14,811 nt of DNA, from positions 1 to 14,811 of the forward strand of contig CAYPOY010000109.1 of assembly GCA_964412395.1 (NCBI GenBank), written 5' to 3'. The DNA is from CAYPOY01 sp964412395 (GTDB lineage: Bacteria > Chloroflexota > Anaerolineae > B4-G1). The translations under genes were made by a program, and so were the position numbers. Shown piece after piece: positions 6,514 through 11,914 of the stretch. Positions within the stretch are counted from its first letter, which is position 1. Every line of letters begins with the position of its first letter. Under the pieces are notes generated by a model. It saw only the letters and a list, made by a program, of their open reading frames with translations, had not been told where the DNA came from and searched no databases.

Positions 6514-6903
6514 ATGGGCTTTGAGCGGCTGGTCAGGCTGCGGCAAGACGGCCGGCACCTGGTCAGCACGATGGAGTTCACCAACGAGCACGGTCGCGCC
6601 TGCCACGCCTGCCACGCCTGCCACGAGTACTCGCAGTGGAGTACTCGCAGTGGAGTACTCGCAGTGGACTACTGGCACGGCCACGTCTACGCCAGCCGGA
6701 ACCGGCCCATCTCCAGCCTGTGGGCCTGCCTGTCGGCAGACAGGGCCGACGTCCTCGGCGCGGTGTACGTAGATGCCAACTATGCCGAGACCGGCATCTG
6801 GACGTGGGTGGTGACACCCGCACCGCTGGACGAAAGAACCGTCCGGCGCTATGAACTGACCTGGGCCTGGGGCCCTACGTCGAGACAAAAGGAGATCAAA
6901 TGA
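6514..6903 (+). CDS. C-terminal half of the split weakly kinase-like gene
   Basis: The frame is open from before the A2 repeat. ATG 6514 is the first in-frame ATG but has no good ribosome site, so the fragment may be untranslated or reached only by frameshift. It reads MGFERLVRLRQDGRHLVSTM, then a repeat-derived stretch (CHACHACHEYSQW, STRSG, VLAV). After that come HVYASRNRPISSLW, a family B-derived ACLSADRAD, AVYVDANY, and WTWVVTPAPLDERTVRRYEL. Removing the repeat segments leaves what looks like a continuous globular C-terminal domain. The TGA overlaps the next ATG (ATGA at 6900). This half therefore carries two further repeats, both of which keep its frame open. Confidence 0.5.
   Translation: MGFERLVRLRQDGRHLVSTMEFTNEHGRACHACHACHEYSQWSTRSGVLAVDYWHGHVYASRNRPISSLWACLSADRADVLGAVYVDANYAETGIWTWVVTPAPLDERTVRRYELTWAWGPTSRQKEIK
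6598..6666 (+). repeat. Family A array A3 with adjoining 9-bp tandem repeat
   Basis: GCCTGCCAC occurs three times in tandem (6598-6624). It is joined directly to GAGTACTCGCAGTG three times in tandem (6625-6666, 14-bp period, all perfect). Since 14 is not a multiple of three, the three units are read in three frames: EYSQW, STRSG and VLAV. The total is 42 bases, so the host gene's frame is preserved. Confidence 0.88.
6725..6744. repeat. Family B palindromic repeat
   Basis: CCTGCCTGTCGGCAGACAGG is an imperfect palindrome. Eighteen bases match 10185-10202 in reverse complement, and a diverged copy is at 4921-4944. It is read in frame within the split kinase-like gene as part of ACLSADRA. Confidence 0.7.
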
Positions 6904-7283
6904 GGAGCAATACGAACGTGCCGGCGGCGCTGGATACCGCCCGCCGGCTGTTGGAGTGCGCCCAGGGGCCACCCTACCTGCTGAACGACCAGGACGCTCT
7001 CGACCTGGCGAGCCTGGTCAGCGCCCTGGAGGAGCTGGAAGCCCTGCTCCCCCAGGTTGCGCACGTGCGGCCCTGGGAAGGAGACGCTGCGGTCGTAGTC
7101 AACGGCCACATCGTCTACCGTTTCCCCGACGACGACCCGGCCTTCTCCAACACATCTCAGGCCGTGGCCGAGCGGTTGGCCCGGGCGTTGGGGGGCACGG
7201 TGGTAGAGGTGAACCTGGACGGCGTGGACGACTGGGGGCAGGTGGGAGTAGCACCGGCAGCCCGGGAACGCCCCCCGAGCTAG
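6900..7283 (+). CDS. Hypothetical protein, 127 aa
   Basis: The ATG overlaps the preceding TGA, with AAAAGGAGA upstream, an excellent ribosome site. The family is unknown. Residues 8-50 are a helical section (ALDTARRLLE, LLNDQDALDLASLVSALEEL). An alpha/beta section follows: AVVVNGHIVYRFPDDDPAF, AVAERLARALGGTVVEVNLDG. The last 10 residues are disordered and Pro-rich. It is soluble, with no catalytic signature. The next ATG follows the stop directly with no gap, so the pair is probably co-translated. Confidence 0.8.
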   Translation: MRSNTNVPAALDTARRLLECAQGPPYLLNDQDALDLASLVSALEELEALLPQVAHVRPWEGDAAVVVNGHIVYRFPDDDPAFSNTSQAVAERLARALGGTVVEVNLDGVDDWGQVGVAPAARERPPS

Positions 7284-7553
7284 ATGTACGTCCTGATCAA
7301 CCTGGCACACCAGAACGGGCCCACGGTGCTGCTGGAGAACGATACCGGCATCTACCGGTCGGCCGGGGACGCCCTGGGCGACCTGGTCGAGGCCCGCGTC
7401 AGGTGCGGCAATCCCGACGTGCACCTGTATGCCCTCTTCCCCGGAGGCGAGCTGCAGGGACCCATCACGGTAACCAGGCAGGGGATGTACGACGAACTGG
7501 TTGCCATGGCCTGGCGGGCTCTGGACAAACTCAATATCGCCGATCCCGAATAA
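7284..7553 (+). CDS. Hypothetical protein, 89 aa
   Basis: The ATG abuts the previous TAG. The family is unknown. A compact alpha/beta protein: MYVLINLAHQNGPTVLLEND, then GIYRSAGDALGDLVEARV, DVHLYALFPGGEL, and a terminal helix DELVAMAWRALDKLNI. Its opening (MYVL) recalls the starts of the 5572 (MYLH) and 10006 (MYVI) proteins, but I see no further similarity. A 23-base gap holding AAAAAAGGAGA separates it from the large ParB-like gene. Confidence 0.78.
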   Translation: MYVLINLAHQNGPTVLLENDTGIYRSAGDALGDLVEARVRCGNPDVHLYALFPGGELQGPITVTRQGMYDELVAMAWRALDKLNIADPE

Positions 7554-7576
7554 CCGAAAAAAGGAGACACGAACCG

Positions 7577-9700
7577 ATGAAAACGATGAATGTCCTCTCC
7601 CGTTCGCTCCGGGAACACCCGGCCCAGATGCGCACGGAGATGGACCCGCACGAGTTGGCACGACTGGTACTCCAGGTGCGCGAACGTGGCCTGGACCCAT
7701 ACCAGCCCATTCTCGCCGCCGACAACGGCGATGGCACCTACCGCGTCGTCAGTGGCCACCGGCGCTGGCTGGCCGCGCTGCTGGCGGAGGAAGTGAGAGC
7801 GCGAATAGACGGAAAAGAGGACGGCGTGGACCTGGACTTCGCCCGCCAGGTAGTCTTCGGGTTCGCCACCCGCCCGACAGACGTAGAGGTATGCGCCTTC
7901 TGTGGGGAGCCGCTGGAGAAGGTCCGGGGCGCGGAGGGGTGGTGTGGCAACTGCGAGAATTGGGTCGAGGCGCGTGTGGAACCGCGCGACCTCCCCTCGC
8001 CGGCCGTTCTGCCGTGGGCGTACGGTTCCCTGACGGAGCGGTATGGGGATCTCCAGATATCCATTGCCCTCTTCGAGGGCGACGAGAAGAAAGAGATCCT
8101 GGCGCTGCAAGCGGCCAACTTCGGGCACGAGACCCCGGACCTGCTGGGGCAGGCCAGGAGCTACGCCGCCGCATTGAAGGCTGGGGCGACGGCAGACGAG
8201 ATCGCGACCAATACGGGCCAGTCCGTCTCCAGGGTAGAGGCGGTACTGAGCCTCAATAAGGTCCCGGAGTACCTGGCGCAGGCCGTGGTTGCGGGGGACG
8301 TCGCCCTGTGGGGCGCTGCTGCAGTGGCCCGCCTGCGGAACAAGGGCCAGCGGGAAGGGATGGCAAGGTACGTCCTGGAACAGGACGTGACGGTGGAAGG
8401 GGCACAGCAGATCGGTTCGGCGCTGCGCAAGTGGAAGCCTCCGGCCGTCTCGCTGGACCCCGAGATGACGCCCCAAGCGCGAAACCAGGCCCGCGTGGCG
8501 GCGGCGCTGTGGGCCGAGGTGCTCGAGGCCGACCCCGCCCGCGCGTGGTACGCAGCAGCGTGTGTCGCCGGTAACCGGGCAGCTTGCCCTGAGCGAAGCC
8601 GAAGGGACAGGTCTCTCCTGGCGTGGATCCAGTGGTTGGGGGTGGAGGAGAGCGAGGAGGACCTCCTGTACCGGTTGGCCCCGGAAGCCAGGTGCGAGAA
8701 CTGCCGTCTCCGGGAACTGCTCCAGGCGGCTCCGCCGTTCTCCTATCCGCGTTACCCTTGCAGGGAAGTCGAGGAGTACCAGGGCACGTGCTTCCACGGC
8801 GTGTTCGGCCACGACCCTTTCTACGTGCAGATCCCCTTCGGCTGGGAGGAGTACCCGGGAGTGCAAAGGACCACCCGTACCCCGGTCTGCCTCAGCCCAG
8901 AGGACTTCGAGCAGGCCATTGAGGCCGCTACCGCCGGTTCCGACGAGGAAGGCACTCAGCCAGGACAGGGCACCGGTTTCATCAGCCCTTCCGGGGATGG
9001 ATACTCGTCCCCCGGCACGGTGGGCGTAAGCGATGTCGAGGGCCAACGGGCGCTGATCCGCTCGTACATGGAGCACCACGGCGAGATGAGTGGAGCGAGC
9101 CACCCGGTGGCTACCTGCTGCGAAGATTGCCGGTACCGCCTGGATAGCAGCCCGACCAAAGATCCGACCGTGCCACCGTGCCAGTGGGCGGCGCGGAGAC
9201 ACAGCGTCGAGTTTCGGGTCCGCGTTCCCATCGAAGGGGAGGGTGCCTGCCCTGAGCCTGTCGAAGGGCCGGAGATCCCGCTATGCAGGCAGTTCGCACC
9301 GTCCCGCTCGTGGAACGACGTCATCCCCGATCACCCAGAACCGCCCGGAGTCCCCCGCGAGTGGATGGTGGGTGTGATTCGGCAGATGGTGCAGGCGGTC
9401 GAGAGACGCAAAGCGGCGGCGTCGGACAGCCGTCTCGTGTGCGAATTGTTGACCGGGCGCCCGTTACGGCTCTCTGACTCCCACAAGACGTGGTTCCTGG
9501 AGGGCCTGGAGAACGAGATCGGGAACCTCTCAAATGGCCAACTGTGGACCCTCGCGATGTGGGTCACGGCCGACTGGATGAGAGACCAGGAGGGGTCTGG
9601 AGTGTATCTCCTGCCGCTCGCCGATGGCCGTGTGCTCCGTTACGCCGAGCGGGTGTGGCAACCTCCAGCCAAGCCCGATGAGGACGATGAGAGCGCGTAG
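7577..9700 (+). CDS. Large ParB-like protein with zinc ribbons
   Basis: ATG 7577 follows AAGGAGA; the open frame upstream to 6956 belongs to other genes. The product is 707 aa, far longer than classical ParB (roughly 300). Residues 15-70 are a ParB N-domain ending VVSGHRRWLAALL, the conserved binding motif. A zinc ribbon (CAFC 106-109, CGNC 123-126) is inserted after it. Residues 190-227 form a ParB/KorB-type helix-turn-helix (GATADEIATNTGQSVSRVEA). The rest is Cys-rich: CENC 373-376, CCEDC 514-518, C535 and C570. The end reads RVLRYAERVWQPP, repeated in the 11094 gene. Two family C repeats are translated in frame (ACPERSRR at 336-343, ACPEPVEG at 557-564). It is probably a DNA-binding plasmid- or island-maintenance or regulatory protein; no ParA partner is in the window. 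Confidence 0.88.
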   Translation: MKTMNVLSRSLREHPAQMRTEMDPHELARLVLQVRERGLDPYQPILAADNGDGTYRVVSGHRRWLAALLAEEVRARIDGKEDGVDLDFARQVVFGFATRPTDVEVCAFCGEPLEKVRGAEGWCGNCENWVEARVEPRDLPSPAVLPWAYGSLTERYGDLQISIALFEGDEKKEILALQAANFGHETPDLLGQARSYAAALKAGATADEIATNTGQSVSRVEAVLSLNKVPEYLAQAVVAGDVALWGAAAVARLRNKGQREGMARYVLEQDVTVEGAQQIGSALRKWKPPAVSLDPEMTPQARNQARVAAALWAEVLEADPARAWYAAACVAGNRAACPERSRRDRSLLAWIQWLGVEESEEDLLYRLAPEARCENCRLRELLQAAPPFSYPRYPCREVEEYQGTCFHGVFGHDPFYVQIPFGWEEYPGVQRTTRTPVCLSPEDFEQAIEAATAGSDEEGTQPGQGTGFISPSGDGYSSPGTVGVSDVEGQRALIRSYMEHHGEMSGASHPVATCCEDCRYRLDSSPTKDPTVPPCQWAARRHSVEFRVRVPIEGEGACPEPVEGPEIPLCRQFAPSRSWNDVIPDHPEPPGVPREWMVGVIRQMVQAVERRKAAASDSRLVCELLTGRPLRLSDSHKTWFLEGLENEIGNLSNGQLWTLAMWVTADWMRDQEGSGVYLLPLADGRVLRYAERVWQPPAKPDEDDESA
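8587..8606 (+). repeat. Family C micro-repeat
   Basis: CCCTGAGCGAAGCCGAAGGG is an imperfect palindrome preceded by TTG, encoding CPERSRR in the ParB-like frame. I recognise this kind of short repeat as widely dispersed in environmental bacterial genomes. It keeps the reading frame. Compare 9250-9268. Confidence 0.75.
9250..9268 (+). repeat. Family C micro-repeat
   Basis: CCCTGAGCCTGTCGAAGGG has the same ends as the copy at 8587 and a different middle. It is preceded by TG in both cases. In the ParB-like protein it encodes CPEPVEG, between an FRVRVPIEG strand and IPLCRQF. Confidence 0.75.
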
Positions 9701-9761
9701 GCCCTCCAGTTCGAGGAGAGGATATGAGAGCGCCGGGCTGCGGGCTTCGCGGCCCGGCGCT
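9628..9761 (+). repeat. Direct duplication, upstream copy: ParB tail plus hairpin
   Basis: This segment covers the last codons of the large ParB-like gene (RVLRYAERVWQPP to the stop), a short spacer and a 33-nt hairpin. It aligns with 11231-11365 almost without gaps. The similarity is in both protein and RNA structure, with scattered substitutions, so the duplication is not recent. Confidence 0.8.
9729..9761 (+). terminator. Strong hairpin after the large ParB-like gene
   Basis: A 13-bp stem (5' arm AGCGCCGGGCTGC, 3' arm GCGGCCCGGCGCT) with one U-G wobble and a 7-base loop follows the stop by 28 bases. The trailing GCTCTTTGG is only a poor U-run, so termination may be partial, or the hairpin may protect or separate the upstream mRNA. 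A matching hairpin is at 11333-11365. Confidence 0.6.
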
Positions 9762-9790
9762 GCTCTTTGGACAACGAAGGGGAGGAAATG

Positions 9791-10003
9791 ATGAAGCTCG
9801 GAGATGTATATCCCGGCACCATGGTCCGGCTGGAGGATGGCCAGGTGGTGGTGGCTGCCGTCGGGCCGGGTCGTGGCCGGCGGTACGTGATGCAGGAGAG
9901 CGGTGTGATGCTGGATACGCGGGGCAACCAGGAAGTCGATGTCCTGGGCGTGCCCTGGTCGTCGCACCTGGCGACGCTGTTGATCAAAGCCTGTAGGGGG
10001 TGA
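9791..10003 (+). CDS. Hypothetical small protein, 70 aa
   Basis: Of two adjacent ATGs (9788 and 9791), the second has better spacing from GGGGAGG. The product is small and beta-rich: KLGDVYPGTMVRLEDGQVVV, then GRGRRYVMQESGVML, EVDVLGVPWSSHL. It has the look of a small barrel, but I cannot assign a family. It is the first gene after the hairpin at 9729-9761 and overlaps the region of the next start. Confidence 0.7.
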   Translation: MKLGDVYPGTMVRLEDGQVVVAAVGPGRGRRYVMQESGVMLDTRGNQEVDVLGVPWSSHLATLLIKACRG

Positions 10004-10005
10004 GA

Positions 10006-10239
10006 ATGTACGTCATCGAGGATGGAGACACACCGGACGACGTGCCGGTGATGCAGCCCGTTCGCCAACCCGCGCACATTTCGTGGTGCGACGGTTGTGG
10101 CCGTTTTCGCAACAATCACGGTAGCGACTTTGCACTCGTCCAGCAGAACAGAGAACGAGTGCAATTGTGCCCTGTCTGCCGCCTTGTCTGCCGACAGGCA
10201 GGACAGGCAGGCCCTCGCTGCGAGGAGGAGCAGAGTTGA
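10006..10239 (+). CDS. Small zinc-ribbon protein, 77 aa
   Basis: ATG 10006 is five bases after AGGGGG; a GTG at 10000 is possible. A zinc ribbon is visible: WCDGCGRF, then 30 residues, then LCPVC. Such small ribbons bind nucleic acid or other proteins. The second knuckle runs straight into a family B array (10171-10210), giving RLVCRQAGQAGPRCEEEQS. The C-terminus, including two extra Cys, is therefore repeat-derived. The stop overlaps the next start as TTGA. Confidence 0.72.
   Translation: MYVIEDGDTPDDVPVMQPVRQPAHISWCDGCGRFRNNHGSDFALVQQNRERVQLCPVCRLVCRQAGQAGPRCEEEQS
10171..10210 (+). repeat. Family B array
   Basis: CCTGTCTGCC (10171-10180), then CCTTGTCTGCCGACAGGCAG (10182-10201), then a partial ACAGGCAGG. 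The middle matches the reverse complement of 6725-6744 over 18 bases. It can fold into nested hairpins (CTGCC with GGCAG). It encodes the C-terminus of the zinc-ribbon protein. Confidence 0.72.
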
Positions 10240-10559
10240 AGAAGCGCAAGGAGCGCAAGGGGAGGCGCAGTAGAAGACCCCGGGGCGTCAGGGTCGTGGT
10301 CGAGTATCGCTTCAGAGCGTACTCGCCCCCCGACGACCTGGAGGCACTACTGACCGACGATTGTCGCGTCACCTACGCCGATGCGCCGGTGGCCGGCACG
10401 AACCTGGCCGACGTCCGCGCCGACCTGGAGGAGCGCGGCTTCGAGTTGCACGGTGCACATCCTATCAAGACACATTGGGCCGGACGCTACAGTCCGACCT
10501 GGCGCGAGGTGTGGGTGTCGAATGGCGGACGAGACAGTGAACGACGACGAGCTTCATGA
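10236..10559 (+). CDS. Hypothetical basic protein, 107 aa
   Basis: TTG 10236 is chosen because it overlaps the preceding TGA (TTGA) and has GAGGAGGAG five bases upstream; the first ATG in the longer frame (10167) lies inside the family B repeat. The N-terminus is very basic (KKRKERKGRRSRRPRG), suggesting nucleic-acid contact. VVVEYRFRAYSPPDDLEALL, TNLADVRADLEERGFEL and a WREVWVS strand follow. The family is unknown. It overlaps the next gene by 38 bases. Confidence 0.65.
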   Translation: MKKRKERKGRRSRRPRGVRVVVEYRFRAYSPPDDLEALLTDDCRVTYADAPVAGTNLADVRADLEERGFELHGAHPIKTHWAGRYSPTWREVWVSNGGRDSERRRAS

Positions 10560-11097
10560 AATCGCCCAGGCACTTGACCCTCTGTTGCCTGGATGGTCCC
10601 TCGATTGGGACCCGGTCGACCGACCTCGCTACGCCCTGTTCACCAACACCGAGGGGGCCGGGCTATACGTCGAACTGGACCGCCGCAAGAACCCCGCCCG
10701 TCTCGTGGTCACCGGGCGCTACTACCCGCCTTTCTACCCACGCCCTGAAAACCGCGTCCGGATCACCGTCAGCAGTGCCCGGCCCATCGCAGACATCGCC
10801 GCCGACGTTCAGCGTCGCTTCGTCCCTCGCTACCTGGAGGCCTACTCCCAGGTCCGCGAGCGCCAGCGTCTCGCCGAGGAGGCCGAGCGCCATGAAGCGG
10901 CCATCCTTGCAGAACTGGCTGCCATCCTGGACGAGCGGGTGAGCGACGACGAGGTAATCAGGTACTCCAACGGCAGGACCGGTCACTACGTATACGTGCG
11001 CGTCGAAGTCGCCAGGAATCGGGTCAAGATCAACCTGTCCGGCCTCCCCGTCGCCACCGCCCGCGAGATCTGCCGATTGCTGAGGGAGATCGAGTGA
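10522..11097 (+). CDS. Hypothetical protein, 191 aa
   Basis: ATG 10522 begins MADETVNDDELHEIAQAL; the open frame upstream to 10381 overlaps the previous gene in another frame and is not coding. The family is unknown. Residues 20-90 are beta-rich with many aromatics (RYALFTNTEGAGLYVELD, RYYPPFYPRPENRVRI). Residues 95-150 form a long charged helix likely to be a coiled coil (YSQVRERQRLAEEAERHEAA). A small alpha/beta tail ends in REICRLLREIE. The stop is GTGA, shared with the next start. Confidence 0.8.
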   Translation: MADETVNDDELHEIAQALDPLLPGWSLDWDPVDRPRYALFTNTEGAGLYVELDRRKNPARLVVTGRYYPPFYPRPENRVRITVSSARPIADIAADVQRRFVPRYLEAYSQVRERQRLAEEAERHEAAILAELAAILDERVSDDEVIRYSNGRTGHYVYVRVEVARNRVKINLSGLPVATAREICRLLREIE

Positions 11098-11303
11098 CCA
11101 TAGTGACAATGGAGACAGGCGAGAAGATGCATCCTTTCACCAGACTAATCGCTCTGCCCGAGCCCATCGCCGACCTGGACCAGGTCACGACGGTCGGGCA
11201 GGCAAGGACTGGAGATCCCGTCGCCAGCGTCCGTGTGCTCCGCTATACCCAGCGAGTGTGGCAGCCTCCGGCCGAGCTTGGTCGGGACGAGGAGAGCGCG
11301 TAA
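11094..11303 (+). CDS. Small protein sharing its C-terminus with the large ParB-like protein
   Basis: GTG 11094 overlaps the preceding TGA (GTGA); GAGGGAGA lies upstream. Of 69 residues, the last 25 (RVLRYTQRVWQPPAELG, then DEESA) copy the end of the 707-aa ParB-like protein (RVLRYAERVWQPPAKPD, then DESA). The first 40 do not match it. The gene may be a remnant left by duplication or deletion of a second ParB-like gene, or a small partner with the same tail. It is the last gene of the plus-strand block and is followed by a hairpin like the one after 9700. Confidence 0.6.
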   Translation: MTIVTMETGEKMHPFTRLIALPEPIADLDQVTTVGQARTGDPVASVRVLRYTQRVWQPPAELGRDEESA

Positions 11304-11365
11304 GCCTTCCTAGTTCGGGTAGGGGGTGCTGTAGCGCCGGGCTGCGGACTTTGCAGCTCGGCGCT
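11231..11365 (+). repeat. Direct duplication, downstream copy
   Basis: Second copy of 9628-9761, offset 1603-1604 bases. It holds the shared protein tail, the stop, a spacer beginning GCCTTCC/TAGTTCG and the 33-nt hairpin. Confidence 0.8.
11333..11365 (+). terminator. Hairpin ending the plus-strand block
   Basis: The 5' arm AGCGCCGGGCTGC pairs with GCAGCTCGGCGCT (13 bp, one G-U wobble) around a 7-base loop. Relative to the copy at 9729, the 3' arm differs at two positions and both changes keep pairing (A-U for G-U, G-U for G-C), so the structure is conserved. The downstream GCGTTCG is not a U-run. Confidence 0.6.
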
Positions 11366-11452
11366 GCGTTCGATAGTGGCTTTGGCTTGCATTCTGGTCT
11401 GTTTGATGGCGACACGGCGCGTTACTAGGGCGGAGGCCTGTTCGTGATCAGA

Positions 11453-11851
11453 ATGCATGGGGTGGTGAACGATCTGAACAGCGGAAGGCACACACTGATA
11501 GAGGCACTACAGGGGGTATGAGGACGAATTACCCATTGAGGAGTACAAGGCGTTCATAGATGCTATCGCGTTGAGCGTCGAGCAGGGCGTGCCGCTGGTG
11601 ACCACGTTGTACGACGTGTCGACGGTCTCCAGTCTGGGATTGAGAACGAGTTACTGGGCCGGGGGCTGCGCACGGCCACGCCTATGGTGCTGGGGATGGG
11701 CATTGCGCTCACCAACAGTTTGCCGCTACGGCCGCATCTGCTGGTCTGCTCCTGTATTGCCCCAGGCCGCCGTGGACACACAACCCCCGGCGGCCTAAGC
11801 ATGAGTGGGTCAGTGATTCTTGAAGACAAGCGGAAGTGGAGAGCTACTTAG
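11453..11851 (+). pseudogene. Decayed coding tract, unknown function
   Basis: Three protein-like stretches in sequence need two frame changes. The first is MHGVVNDLNSGRHTLIEALQ (from 11453, stop at 11519). The second is YEDELPIEEYKAFIDAIALS and GVPLVTTLYDVSTVS (from 11517). The third is ENELLGRGLRTATPMVLGMG and LTNSLPLRPHLLVCS (from 11639, stop at 11849). The middle and last parts look like real protein, and the third returns to the first frame. I do not recognise the family. No ribosome site is obvious. It could be a relic at the island border; it could also be chance open frame. The rest of 11366-11914 shows nothing else I can support. Confidence 0.35.
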
Positions 11852-11914
11852 TGCAGTAGGGGGCAAGCCCGCCAAATCTCAAGAAGTCCCCAGCCACTGC
11901 CCGAGTACTGACAG

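Noticed and set aside
6956..7576. Upstream extension of the large ParB-like gene
   Set aside because: It overlaps two well-supported genes (6900 and 7284) in another frame and is Gly/Arg-rich shadow. AAGGAGA before 7577 marks the start.
7352..9202. 616-aa minus-strand open frame
   Set aside because: It is antisense to the large ParB-like gene, whose frame has clear domains; the minus translation is Arg/Pro/His-rich shadow typical of GC-rich DNA.
9724..9996. 90-aa plus-strand frame starting at 9724
   Set aside because: It runs through the hairpin at 9729-9761 and overlaps the better-supported small gene at 9791 in another frame.
11563..11829. 88-aa minus-strand frame
   Set aside because: Arg/Pro/Ser-rich shadow with no ribosome site, opposite the more protein-like decayed tract.
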